Shown here: positions 1 to 10,958 of the stretch, one piece after another | Layout: every line of letters starts with the position of its first letter | How positions within the stretch are numbered: position 1 is the first letter of the stretch | NCBI GenBank assembly: GCA_020746105.1 | Contig: CM036620.1 | Span: forward strand, 1,240,001-1,304,000 | Direction of reading: 5' to 3' | Origin: Trogon surrucura | Lineage: Eukaryota; Chordata; Aves; Trogoniformes; Trogonidae | DNA: 64,000 nucleotides | Position numbers and translations under genes: made by a program | The notes under the pieces: generated by a model | What the model was told of the DNA's origin: nothing | Database searches by the model: none | The model's input: only the letters and a program-made list of their open reading frames with translations

Positions 1-1188
1 GTTTCAGAGATGGAGTTTTGTTCTGCTTGATGCAACCTCTAATGCTCCATGTGCTTGAACTTAAAGCAGTTGTCATAAAGTTTATCCTACACCCTTAAAA
101 CTGCTTATTTTTTTTGCCACTTGCCCCTCTCCCCTTTGTTCAAAACTTTTAATACACGGGAGGTTGCAGAAAAAGTTGCTCTTCAGCCACCACTAAGGCT
201 TTTGTGCATTAAGCAGGTTGGCCACAGTGTTAATAGTGGCATAAAGAAGGAGAAAACTCAGCTCTTGGCTTACCAGACAAGATGACCATCTTAAACACTC
301 TGATCTGTCCGTGTTCCCCAATCCTTTAGAGGTCTAATTCGATGCACAACCCCTTAACTTCAAGTTTGCATCCATTTTCCAGCAATTATAGAAATAAAAC
401 AGCATTACTTTAACTTACACACAAAACCTATCTAACAACCCTGAACAACTTCCCAAAGTAAAAGGGCACTTAGATGTGAACTACAGGTAAACTAAGATCT
501 CATTTTATGACCACTATATGCACAATATATCCTTGGACTGAAAAGTTTCAAAGGAAGGAGATACATTTGCAGCAAGGTAAAGAAAAGGAAAAACTGGGAT
601 GGGTGTAGGTTGGAGAGGCTTGTGACAGTGGATCTAACTGCATCTGGAACACGGTGCAGGTAAACAAGACCAACTACAAAGGTGAGAGCTAAGATACAAA
701 AGGGATAGATCAGAAAGATAGTAAAACTGTTGTTTGGAAAGTAAATTTTAAATAAATGGTGAAAAACATATCATCCTAAGCCACACACAAAAAAAGAACA
801 AGCCACGTTTTGCAAGAAAACTTTTATTATACTCTATTAATGGGGTTAAGTAGATGTCACTGCCCAGATGCTCATGGAAAGCTTCAGTCACAGGAAGGGC
901 TAGTGAGATACCCACAGCAAATGTTATAGCTCCGGTTCTTCTATTTGACCACAATCTTAGAAAGTATGTTTTCCCTTCTCTTGGTTCAAATCCACTGTTT
1001 TATCTTTACAAGCTCTAAATATGTGATGGAACATTCACAAACCTAACCTGCAGGCCAGATCAAGACACCAGGCCAAGTGATTCCAGGTGAAAATACCAGT
1101 GACCTCATCATTCGGCTCACACAGCGGACTAAAAGAATCCTCATTTTAAAAACTGGAGTCTGAACAGTCAGTTTTCAAAGGGCAATAT

Positions 1189-1205
1189 CTATATATATAT
1201 ATATA
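1189..1205. repeat. (TA)n microsatellite
   Basis: Perfect TA dinucleotide run of about eight units. Confidence 0.9.
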
Positions 1206-2954
1206 AATACCCAAACAACAAAGGCAATTAATTTATGCACTGAAATTGTTAAAACAGATTAAACAGGCAGCTGCTGTCTGTTAAAAATAAAAGCAAAGGT
1301 TACTACTGCGGGGAATTGAGGTAACACACAACAACCCCATCGGTGCAATGGCACACAGCCAACACCAGCAAGCCTCAACTTTGTAATATTGTTTCATTGG
1401 CCTCGGAAAAAAAAAAGTGCTTTCCTCCAATCTTTCACATCCCAATTCTCAAGTTTGGCTCTCTGCTTTAATGCCATTTTAATTTAACCCGCCCCCACCC
1501 CCACACCTGCTTCTTCCTATTAGTTTGCCTACACCTGGTTTTCTGATGAGGTCAACGTCAGTCACAAAAGAATTACTAAAAAACTAAGGAAGCAACTAAG
1601 CACCAGGGTGACTGCCAGCACTATGCCCACACATACACACGGGGGTAGCACTCTGCCACCCCCAGGGCTGCAGCAGCTCTCTCCTGGCCACTGCCTGCCT
1701 AGCACACTCTTGTGTAAGCTGAGCGAAGAACTGCACTTGTGTTTTTTACTAAAAGCACTGAGGTTACTACACGAGTTCATCCTTCCTGAAGAAAAGGAAA
1801 TTCACAGTACACTCTCGCGATTGCCAGCTGCGAGACGTGGCAGCTCTAAACCTGGAATCCTAAGCAGCAGAGACATCCTACGATAAGGCTGTATGCAGCT
1901 GTTGAAGAGGAAAGAGTGAACACCCCCCCAGCAGTTAAACAGGGGTAGTGCTGCTGAGGAGAGCTCCACCCAGAACGTACCTTCAGCTGCACTTGGGCAA
2001 TGGCAGAACTACTTGCTAAAGAGAGAACTACATTTCCTGTGCCAACACCCTCATCTCCGTAGCCTGTTCCAACATGTGACTACCACGACCTTTGGAATTT
2101 CCTCACATCTAACCCATGTTGTAACTCAAGTCCACAGTTCCACCCCCATCCATCAAGACCACCCCCCTCAGCTGCCAAGTACTTAGCAGTAATTGCACTG
2201 CCCACTGATCTCAGTTTCACCTTCATACATTTTGTTTCCCAGTTTTTTTTCCCAGTTCTCATTCCCCACAAACTTCTCAGTCTGCAGTGTTTTTAAAATT
2301 TCGTCATTAACTGGAAGATACTCCACAACACGTGGTGCCAGTAGAGTTCGTACTAGCTAAGACAGTTTTATTTTTTTATAAGTAAAACACGTATCTTGTC
2401 TGATTCTGCAATGATTCATCACCTACTGGAGCTTCTTTCCTTGAATGTGGTGCAAACAGAAGATCCCTCAGCTCTGCTGAAGTCTGAGGGTGGGCCAGCC
2501 CCTAAATTTAGACAAGACACTCTCTCTGATACCCCCCCCCCCACCCTCCCAGGTGAGGATAACAGGAAAAACACTTTTAAGATTTAAAAAAAACAAAATC
2601 AAAACAACCCCCCGAAACTTGAAGCAGTTTAAGGGAAGAAACTACTACTACCAGCAACAGTGAGGATGTCACACTATATACATACAAGAATGCAAATTTC
2701 CTTAGATCCAAAATTATGTAATACAGGACCCACAGTTCCCACACAAGGTTCCAAGCAAGAAAAAAAAAGAAACAAACAGTCCCAAACTGGTCTCTGCAGT
2801 AGATGGTAGAGCGCGAGCAGAGAGTCCCAAGGACAGCCCAAAAACACCAGAAGAGGAGCTGTGCCACTGCCACCGGGGCTGGGGAAAAGAACCTGTTTCG
2901 TAGAACCGTGCTCCTCTGCAGGCGGGAACAGGAGACAGCGACTCCAGCAGCCCC

Positions 2955-2998
2955 GGGGGAGATGAGGAACAGCCCTGGGGTAGATGAGAAACAGCGCT
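2955..2998. repeat. Imperfect 22-bp tandem duplication
   Basis: GGGGGAGATGAGGAACAGCC and GGGGTAGATGAGAAACAGCG lie 22 bp apart in a GC-rich patch with no supported gene. Confidence 0.6.
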
Positions 2999-3495
2999 GG
3001 GCAATCCTCCCAGCACAGCAGCCACCAAAAGGCCGCTGGGCTCTGCTGAGGGGCCCTTGCACCCTGAGCACCATGGGAAGGAATGCCAGGATTAGTCCAT
3101 TGGGATCACCTGGTCCCATTGTCCCCACCCCACGGGCACAGCTGCCCCCTGTGACTGCCCCCTGGGCCAGGAGCCCCAGAGAACTTGCGTCCTGGTCCTC
3201 TCCACCCAGGGCACACTAAAAGGTTAAAAGCAGCTACATGAGCAGTCACTGCTTCTCCCCTGCAGCAATAACCTCCAAGTAAGAGCATGTGATTTCTGGA
3301 ACATCTCGCAGACAATGCATTGCCCGCAGTTACCGCTTTGCTCTGAAACCAGAGTGACAAATAGAAGTCCCAGCTACCAAAAACTGGATCCCCACAGCAG
3401 GCAGGTAAGGTATGGACAAGTAATTCCACACAACACACGCTTGGTGTAGTCTTGTAAAGGAAGAAACAACACTTGCAGTCAAAAGTTTATGTCTC

Positions 3496-3501
3496 TTTAT
3501 T
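3496..3501 (-). terminator. Poly(A) signal AATAAA of the minus-strand candidate transcript
   Basis: Canonical hexamer in context CCAATAAAGAG, about 1.9 kb from the CpG island. Cleavage would fall near 3475-3485. Confidence 0.4.
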
Positions 3502-4089
3502 GGCTTATTCATACATTTAAATGCTTTACATCAGCATATGTACTAAAATTATGACTGCAGATTTCAAATTCAATTTCTAGACCTACCTTGAGCTTACGCA
3601 GTGCAGGTACGCTCCTTGAAACAGACGAACTTTCTCACACACTTAAGAAGAGCCACCACTGAATGTGCACATGGCACTGGATTTAGTAATACTGCAGTAT
3701 GGTCAGGGTACGTGACAGAGAGCAGCACAGCCACTTAATTAAGAGCATGATTATAATTGCTTCACACCGGGTGAAAATGAACAAGTCATCCAATTTTATT
3801 TGTCTAGAAGCTGTCCAGGCTAACTGCAGACACAGTAAGCTCTCTTCCACCCTCTTTTATGTAAGGATAAGCAATAGAGTATCTCCAAGTTTGAAGTTTT
3901 TACTGAAACACATCACTCATCTTGAAATTCAAAAACAAGCTTAAGATCGAGCCTAAACTTAGATTTGCTAGCTCTACTTAATAATCCATACTATCAGTGC
4001 TTGCAAAATGCATCAGTAGGAGAAGATGAAACAGATCCACCCTATCCTAAGTTAAAAAAAAACTAGTTACAGCTACTCCTAGAACTTAC

Positions 4090-4140
4090 ATGTGGAATTT
4101 AACATCCTCTTCTGTCCTCACAACTCAAGAGCATTTCCCC
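4090..4140 (-). other. Candidate small internal exon of the minus-strand transcript
   Basis: 51 nt flanked by a good acceptor (CTTGTTTTTGCAG) and a full-consensus donor (GTAAGT). Pairing of two strong sites this close supports a real exon, but there is no transcript evidence. Confidence 0.4.
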
Positions 4141-4670
4141 CTGCAAAAACAAGTTTGAGACAGTTTAATATCACTACTGGAAAGACACAAGACAGCAAAC
4201 ACCTCTGAAGAATATGACGCTCTCCTAGGGGCTGTAAACAGCCCTGAAACAAAGCTGTTACCATCAACACGACCCTTAACTCTGCTCCTGTAGTTGCAGA
4301 TGGCTCTAAGCAGTCACTTGCCTAAAGCAGAAACGTGCCGATTGACAAAGACACCCCCTTGCACAGAAATTTCTGGTTTATCTGCCACAGGTACTGGTAA
4401 CATGTGTTTTATCATAATCCACTCTCCCCAACACATCCAATATATCCACGCTCCAGCCCAATTATTTTTAATCACACTAACTTATGCGTTCAACTGTATT
4501 TTTTTTTCCCCATCAGTAAAACCCACACAAACAAAGCACGCCCTAAAACAACAAAATACCAAGCCTATACCTTGATTTCAACAGACAAGCTTCAGGAGCT
4601 CAGTCAGTAAACATAAAAGCGCAAATACATATTATTCCCGCCCAAAACCTCCCTTCTAAGGGATTATTAC

Positions 4671-4760
4671 CTAACACACGCTCGGTCACATTCTGGTTTT
4701 TGGGGGTGGACGGTCTTCGAAGCCATCAGATGCGGCTCCGTACTTGCAGATTCGGTGCCT
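4671..4760 (-). other. Candidate internal exon of the minus-strand transcript
   Basis: 90 nt between an acceptor preceded by more than 20 pyrimidine-rich bases (ending CTTTTCCATTAG) and a donor TTAG|GTAATA. One frame is open through it but matches no protein I recognise. Confidence 0.45.
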
Positions 4761-5227
4761 CTAATGGAAAAGAAAAAAAAAATCATGTAAAAGAAGAGAT
4801 GAAAACAAATGTAAAAAGCCAGATGGGAAGGGTGGCCAAGCCCAGGGCTCACCACAGCGCGGCCCACTGGGCCTGTTCCTTGCTACAGTCAACGACTAAT
4901 GCCCACGAGAGGGTAAAAGCTTTGCCAATTAGCAAGGAACTGCTCTTCCATGCCTAGGAAGGGGGACAGCCACGGCCGGCAGCCCCCATGGAGTCATGGA
5001 CCAGCCCGCCTCACCCCCGCCACGTGGCGGCCGCCATCTTTGCCCCCCCCCCCTCAGCCCGCCCGCTCCGCCGCCGCCGCCGCCACAGGGCTCCCAGCCA
5101 CCCGCCGCGCCGCGCCAGCCTCTCACCGGGCGGCCCGCCTCGCTGCTCGGCCCGCTCCTCCGCACGGCAACGGGCCGCGGGGGCGCAACGGACCGCGCGG
5201 CTCTGCCGCCGACGCCGCCTCGGCGCT

Positions 5228-5316
5228 GACGGCGCCGACGGCACCGACGGCACCAACGGCCGCCGCGCGCCGCCTCGGCGCCAACGGTCGCCACGCGCCG
5301 CCTCGGCGCCAACCGC
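5228..5316. repeat. GC-rich short tandem repeats in the CpG island
   Basis: A 9-bp unit GACGGCRCC is repeated three times at 5228-5254. It is followed by two near-identical 28-bp units at 5261-5288 and 5289-5316, each containing CGCGCCGCCTCGGCGCCAAC or a close variant. These repeats make the long ORFs seen on both strands here unreliable. Confidence 0.85.
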
Positions 5317-5535
5317 CGCCGCCTGCTCGCGCTCCCCGCGCGCCCGGCCGGAAACTGGGCGTTAACACGGAGGAAGGGGCCGACTCCTCGCCCGGGGGGC
5401 GTGGCCCGCTGATGACGTGGACCAATGAGGGGGCGTGGTCTCTGTAGGGGCGTGGCTTAGTGTGGGCGTGTCTTGCGGCGAGGGGCGTGGCTTGGGGCGG
5501 GGGGGTGGAGCCCCAGCACGGCCGCCGCGGGCAGT

Positions 5536-5552
5536 GGGGGGGGGGGGGGGGG
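5536..5552 (+). repeat. G17 homopolymer at the CpG island edge
   Basis: Seventeen consecutive G, followed by CGTGGGG. It is likely to form G-quadruplexes and to be length-variable. Confidence 0.95.
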
Positions 5553-5688
5553 CGTGGGGCGCCTGCGAAAACGATTAAAACGTTTTCTTTTGCTTTCTGA
5601 GCGGCATCCCCTGGAGAAAAGGCGTAAAGGGTTACACTAAAAGGTGATCCAGACAGCGGTGCTGCTTTCTATATGCAGATTGATGTGT

Positions 5689-5706
5689 ATATATATATAT
5701 ATATAT
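5689..5706. repeat. (TA)9 microsatellite
   Basis: Perfect TA dinucleotide run. Confidence 0.9.
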
Positions 5707-5908
5707 GCCTGGTCCGGCCATAAATGAGCCTTTAAATGCTAAACCACTCGTTGTTAGTTGATAACCACGGGCTGAAAAGAAAGAAGAGGCTGTGAAAGCT
5801 GCGTTACAAAAATGAAGTCAGCTCCTCGGGTGGACGTGGATTGTTTCCCTCTTCCAGTGCATGTAGGCGCGTGTATCTCGTTAACGCCCGCACCCTCATT
5901 TGTAATTA

Positions 5909-6279
5909 GGATAGAATAGACTTAGAATAGAAATAGAAACAGAATAGAAATAGAAAAGGGTAGGGTAGGATAGGATAGGATAGGATAGGATAGGATAGGA
6001 TAGGATAGGACAGGACAGGACAGGACAGGACAGGACAGGACAGGACAGGACAGGACAGGACAGGACAGAACAGAACAGAACAGAATAGAATAGAATAGAA
6101 TAGAACAGAACAGAACAGAACAAGAGTAGGAGTAGAACAGAATAGGAGTAGAACAGAACAGAACAGAACAGAACAGAACAGAACAGAACAGAATAGAATA
6201 GAATAGAATAGAATAGAATAGAATAGAATAGAATAGAATAGAATAGAATAGAATAGAATAGGAGTAGAACAGAACAGAA
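5909..6279. repeat. Block-structured pentanucleotide array
   Basis: About 370 bp of variants of one 5-mer in ordered blocks on the plus strand: GGATA (about 5965-6009), GGACA (to about 6066), GAACA, GAATA, GAACA, an irregular AGGAGTAGAAC zone (about 6122-6150), GAACA (to about 6191), GAATA (to about 6260), then GAACA. It abuts a minus-oriented CR1 fragment at 6270 and so lies where the A/T-rich 3' tail of that element would be. The minus-strand ORFs over it are low-complexity artefacts. Confidence 0.95.
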
Positions 6280-6447
6280 CTGTTTGAGCTGGAAGAGACC
6301 TACAACACGTCATCCACCCAGGCTGCCCACTTCAGGGCTAACCAGAAGGTAAAGCATTTTTGTTAAGGGCTCTGTCCAGCTGCCTTTTAAACGCTGGCAG
6401 GCTTGGGACATCACCCACCTCTCCAGGAAGCCTGTTCCAGGGTTAGA
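6270..6447 (-). mobile_element. CR1-type LINE 3' fragment
   Basis: Plus-strand text shows the inverted CR1 3' region: GAGCTGGAAGAGACC, then CCAGCTGCCTTTTAAACGCTGG and CCTCTCCAGGAAGCCTGTTCCAG in shortened matches to CR1 3' ends. It is strongly truncated and moderately diverged; its 3' end faces the pentanucleotide array. Confidence 0.75.
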
Positions 6448-7989
6448 CAGCGTTGCAGAATCATGAAATTGCTGCTAGGTTTGCACAAAAGCACAGAGAC
6501 AAAACTACCGTCCTAGCTGTGCCGTAAGAGAAGCCTCTGATTTCTGATCTTGCACCATTTGGGTGCAAGGATTTTTACTTCCACTCTCTGACATGCACTG
6601 AAGAGCTCCCTCTTACCTTTCATTCATCTTTTCTTTCCTTCCAGAGTTCTACAGCTAAAATACATATACTGTGTTTGTATAAACTTATGCAAAAAGCGTT
6701 CTGTTTTGGGGTTGGGTTTTTTGTTGTTGTTGTAGTTGGCTTTATTTTTTTTCTGTGCAGGGGTAAATCCTAAATAACGCAGGTTACAGGATTTGAAGTA
6801 GCAGTTCTAAACCAAGCCCCTACATCATGGTTGAACTAAGCCACCTCCGTGTCATACCTTCTGGAAGAGATCTCAGAGTGACCTTGTGCTAATAACACAA
6901 TGGCTTTTCTAGGCACAGAAGACACCCGAGCAATTAAAAGTACACAGGCGTTATTTCCCACCTGAATTTCTCAAGAGAAAGAGAAGATCAGAACAGGAAA
7001 AGGGACGTAAAGAAAGAAAACACTCTATTAAAAACAAAGGAAGCAACCTGAGAGTAAACAGAGAGAAGACTCAAGCTCACTATTTGATTTTCTAATCTGT
7101 CACCCTTAATTTGCCTAAATTCCTCCTCCATTCAGCCCTTGGTTTCAGCAATTAATTACTTTACTCTTCAGTGATTTGTCCTTTCATGGTGACTGTTGTG
7201 CTTTCTTCGTCCACGTGGTCCAGAGAGATAAAAATGTGTCTTTTGGGACTGGCAGAACTGAAAAGAAATATCAAATGAAAGCAGATAAAACAGAGACTGA
7301 GGTCAGGCAGGTGTTGCTTATAGCAAGAATCTTTTCCCTTAGGACCCTTCTGCGGTTACTTTACTGTTCCACTTGTGTTATTCTTAAGAGATGGGGTTTA
7401 TAGAAGAAGCTTCGACTGCCGAATTAAAGGATACATCACTTCTCCATAGTGGAGTATTTTGTTAAGGTGGGTTTCCTATTTTCTATACTTGTACGAAGTT
7501 CTTAAGCAGCTTTTGCCCAGCTAGACAGTCCACTTCTCTGCTCCAAATTTGTTGGTAACAGTGAATTTTCCTTTGGACGCTCACACCGTCTTCAGAGGCT
7601 CGTCCCAAGAAAGGTTTTCTCACGTCTGGGTAGGCTGACGCGTTGGCACAACAACCGAATCCCCGAGGCAAACAATTTGAATAAAGTCTGCTCGTCGTCA
7701 ACTCAAAAATAGCAAGCTCTGGAAGTGTTTCGATAGCACATCAGCAGCTTCTGGCAGCAGCAATAAAAAGTGATCAGGAAGCAAAAGCAGTCAAACGAGC
7801 AGCTGCAGAGAGCAGCAATACTCGCTCACAGGGTAAGCAATATTTTTCATTTCTGAAAACATTCCACGCGGCTCCCGTGTTCCCGGGCTGTGCCGTGGCT
7901 CAGGGTGAAGCCGCAACAGCCTCTAACAAACCTGGAAAAGGACAACTTTTGGGAACAGAAAAATCACTTGCACACAGCGCTACCTTTTC
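6448..7989. other. No gene supported, between CR1 fragment and NDST3 3'UTR
   Basis: AT-rich unique-looking sequence. Short ORFs have no recognisable content. Confidence 0.6.
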
Positions 7990-7998
7990 TTATCAGAG

Positions 7999-8055
7999 TT
8001 TATTGTTGCACTTCAGATACCATGCCACTATCAGAATAATATCTATTTTTTTATT
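7999..8055 (-). terminator. Paired candidate poly(A) signals AATAAA for NDST3
   Basis: Two canonical minus-strand AATAAA hexamers, at 8050-8055 and 7999-8004, are the first perfect ones I find after the NDST3 stop. Either could end the long 3'UTR. Confidence 0.4.
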
Positions 8056-9040
8056 TTAAAAAACTCTGAGAAAAATCTTTCCAGCAATTTTCATTCAATG
8101 TGAATGACAAGAGCGTTACATCTATAAACATTGAAATATCGACTTAATTTCTTCCTGAGGAAGTTTCACATTTTTAAGCCATGGAAAAAAAAAAAGATAT
8201 TCTGTACAAGATAGTCTGCAAACCGTTGAAACTCATTCTTTCTGCACAAGTAGAACTAGTATTTTCAGGAATGTTTGCTCAAATAATTAACTCATTTTGT
8301 ATCAGGCTCTGTGTTTGCACCCCAACAGCCACTTCTTGCTCGTAATCACACACGGATCCTTAATGGCACACACGTCTGCAGAAAGCAAATTCCAGCATCA
8401 TATTTACGAAAATAAAGGTGAATCAAGCATTTGTTAAAGAAATTGCTTGTGCAGTTACCTACCAAGGGAACGGACACCACGGCTGGGTGGCCAACCACAA
8501 CAAACCAACTGACTTGGACAAGCAAACAGAAATTCATCGTAAGGAGTCGCTCTTTTTTAACCATGGTAAAATTGATGGTCTACTTCTGCGCGTGAAACAC
8601 TGATTGTAGGCAAGGTGTGAATGGAAAAGGTTCAGCTTGGTCACATAACTCAGGCTCTTCGCTCTCCACCAGGCTGACAGCACATTAAAAGACATTCTGT
8701 TTAAATTTTTAAGTCTCCCGTTCAATGTAAGAATATATTTAAATAGAAGAGTTCCAGAGAGGAAAAAAAAAATAACAAGTGACTTCATATCATCTTTGTA
8801 TAAACAAGTAATAAGTGAACATCAGAAATTCTACAAATGCTAGTACTTAACAGCTCTGTCTTGACAGGAGCTTGGACTTATCCCACTTCACCCTTCGGGT
8901 GCACAGTTGCAGGACCGAAAGGCTGAGCTACTTTGTTCACAGTTCTTCAAAATAAAGCATGAACTATGAAAGTGGCTGAAGCCTTATTGCTCCCGCACGG
9001 AGGAGGCGCTCGATTTGTCTGCAGAGGGTCCTCTCACCAC

Positions 9041-9075
9041 AAAAACCTCAGGCACTTGCCAGTGCCTGAGTTTTT
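9041..9075. repeat. Perfect inverted repeat (hairpin) in the NDST3 3'UTR
   Basis: CTCAGGCACT at 9047-9056 and AGTGCCTGAG at 9061-9070 are exact reverse complements around a 4-nt loop. The flanking AAAAA and TTTTT extend the stem to 15 bp with one bulged base at 9046. On the minus strand it would fold in the NDST3 3'UTR. Confidence 0.85.
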
Positions 9076-9094
9076 CCCCATTTTCTTCTATTTT

Positions 9095-9100
9095 TTTAAT
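9095..9100 (-). terminator. Candidate poly(A) signal ATTAAA for NDST3
   Basis: Minus-strand ATTAAA about 1.74 kb downstream of the stop, just downstream on the minus strand of an A/T-rich run and about 20 bp before the hairpin at 9041-9075. It is a variant hexamer with no transcript support. Confidence 0.25.
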
Positions 9101-10838
9101 AGAAGAACACAGAGTAAATGAGGCAGCGGTGCACAGAACACAAACTTGGTGCAACCACCACATATTTTTAAAAAAAAAAAATGGAGCCATGTTACCTTAG
9201 GTTATATCAAGGGTAAAATGCATCACGCCAGGATGAAAACCCCAGGGATTTTCTCCAATTAATCCATTTAGCTGTGACAAATCCATATAGATGCTTGCAG
9301 GAGGCATGAGCTGTCCATCGCATGCAGAGTATTGGCTTTCCCTGATGTTCACCACCCAGAGTGTTTCTTTCCTCAAATCAGAAGTATTTGGAGACAAGCC
9401 AGCTTTTGGGAATGAATCCGCACGACAGTGAATATTTCAAGTTAAATGAAAATTCTCGTTCTGCCTAATAAATAATAAAAAATGTCCATCCTGAAAAACG
9501 TCTGCTCTGGTAGGTCCTCACCGTTAATCATGCATATTCCCTTGGCAAAAGTGTGCTGCGTGAAGAATATTGTTATATACAGCAAATTTGTCTAGATATT
9601 TTTTTTTTTACAGGCCTATCAAAACCACATATTACATAGACAAAACCAATAAATAACAAAAATTACCAGTTAGAGGTACGGTAAGGATCTCAACATCTGT
9701 TTTCTATTGCAGGAATACCAGACTGGTTTCCACTCCATTACCTTCAAAGTTAAATTACACAAACGTCGTAAAGCAGCACAGAGACACAGAAAGTTTTTCC
9801 ACCATTTGATGCACGTTTTTTTAACTTTTCACCCTAAAACAAATGATGGTAACGTGGTGAGATGCATCCTTGAAATGTATGGCGCGAAGCTAAGGCTGGA
9901 GGTTTGTGTTTTCCGCCACCAGAGTGAAATTTTCTACCGTGTTTCTTTTTTTTTTTTCTCTCCTCCTTAACACTTATTCCTAATATATAACACCAACCGT
10001 GCTTAAAATGTCTGGCACCAGAACCAGTGTTTTCACCCGGAAACACGACAGATTTTTTGCAGCTGACGTAAACTGAAGGTTACTGAAAGAAGCTGCAGCT
10101 TTCATCAGGTCGAGGGAATACGCAAAGCACAGACTGAAGGCAAATAAATTAAGGTAAAAAAAAAGCTGTGGTGCAAATTAAGGCAATTTACAAAATCTGT
10201 TTCTGCTCTTTACGAGTTCTTTCTTTTTTTTTTTTTGCTTTCTATGCTGCTTTTTCCTGTGGCTCCCAGGTTTTGCCCTGTGTATTTTTGTTGCTGTGCA
10301 CAGCTAAGTTGGGTATGGTAACCGCGCTTCTCACCCGAGTGAGCATATGCTGTGGGTCTCAGCGAGCTGATTCCCAAGGCAGAAGCACACTTGGCGTTCC
10401 GTGCGACGCTAAGTTTCCCTCTTTTCTCCGAGACAATAATCAAATAGTAAGAAAAACTGCCAGCGGGCTGACAACGGGCTGTAAAACCTACGTTGAGACG
10501 CAATACTTGAAAATGGCAATGGGAAAAATGGAAATATTTACCATGAAATCGGACAGGTCGTCTATCTCTGAAGCTTATACCGGTCGCAAATAACCGCCAC
10601 GTATGTGCACAGCACTCCACACGTCCCCAGAAAACGTCTACGAGAAAGATTTGGCCCGCCAGAGCTCGAAGGAACACACGTATTTTCACAATCCACATGC
10701 CAGCACATGGAAATAATTCCTGTCTTTTACCCTTTTTTGGAAGAGGTATATCTTACAAGACCTTCTGGCGGCTACTGGAGACTTCAGGTACGAAGGCTGA
10801 AGCGTGGAAGAGGGGTTTCCAAAAGCCTTTCTTCGATG

Positions 10839-10958
10839 CTATCTTACTTTCTGCAGCTCCTGTCTCAGCCACGACGGCAGGGGCTGTCCCAGTTTGTGCA
10901 GAAGTTTTGACAACTCCACGTTATGATCTCTGTAGTAGTTTGACAGGAAAGCCCTGCA
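10839..10958 (-). CDS. NDST3: NDST3 exon 14, last coding exon
   Basis: 120 nt coding: 39 codons and TAG. Begins [19 protein letters not shown] and ends LRQELQKVR, the conserved NDST3 C-terminus. The acceptor is CCATCAG|TGCAG. A second AG five bases downstream would break the frame, so the first is chosen. Its first codon is Cys835, where I recall serine in mammalian NDST3. Confidence 0.95.
   Translation of the reverse strand, partial: CRAFLSNYYRDHNVELSKLLHKLGQPLPSWLRQELQKVR

Larger units (their letters stand above)
1..3477. other. No gene supported
   Basis: Mixed-composition DNA with many short ORFs but no protein family I recognise. A minus-strand AATAAA at 823-828 and a donor-like CAGGTAAGG on the plus strand near 3400 exist but are isolated. 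By mammalian synteny the 3' end of PRSS12 could lie to the left, but no serine-protease motif is visible in the window. Confidence 0.6.
3478..5380 (-). ncRNA. Candidate spliced non-coding transcript, possible SNHG8 counterpart
   Basis: Starting in the CpG island, the minus strand offers a donor CCCG|GTGAGA at 5127; an exon 4760-4671 with a strong acceptor (T-rich run, CCATTAG) and donor TTAG|GTAATA; an exon 4140-4090 with acceptor TTTTTGCAG and donor ACAT|GTAAGT; then a possible last exon from about 3693 (ACTGCAG acceptor) to an AATAAA at 3496-3501. Exons are short and have no conserved frame. In mammals SNHG8 lies just downstream of NDST3 in the same orientation, which fits here; this is from memory. 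I could not confirm the expected SNORA24 snoRNA, so no symbol is given. Confidence 0.4.
4980..5570. promoter_or_regulatory. CpG island promoter left of NDST3
   Basis: Very GC- and CpG-rich. A CRE half-site TGACGT (5413-5418) lies four bases from a CCAAT box (5422-5426), and six GGGCGTGG/GGGCGTGT motifs (KLF/Sp1-type) spread over 5396-5557. A pyrimidine-rich start-like tract on the minus strand lies at 5366-5379. It probably drives the minus-strand spliced candidate to its left. Two-way activity cannot be excluded. Confidence 0.65.
7990..10838 (-). other. NDST3: NDST3 3'UTR (probable extent)
   Basis: After the stop at 10839 there is no recognisable coding sequence. Candidate minus-strand poly(A) signals are ATTAAA at 9095-9100 and AATAAA at 8050-8055 and 7999-8004. 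The last two would give a 3'UTR of about 2.8 kb. The true end cannot be read without transcript data. Confidence 0.45.

Noticed and set aside
2577-3128. 183-codon minus-strand ORF near the left end
   Set aside because: No recognisable domain, overlapping competing ORFs on both strands, no transcript signals around it.
4250-4385. H/ACA snoRNA in the intron between candidate exons 4671 and 4140
   Set aside because: A GCCATC/GATGGT stem followed by AACAGC looks like a 3' hairpin with ACA box, but there is no H box and the 5' hairpin does not form a pocket.
4929-5447. ORFs of 77-165 codons in the left CpG island
   Set aside because: Same cause: GC-rich tandem repeats open in several frames at once, no recognisable domain.
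5896-6313. Minus-strand ORFs rich in Leu, Ser, Phe, Tyr
   Set aside because: Direct translation of the pentanucleotide array; no gene.
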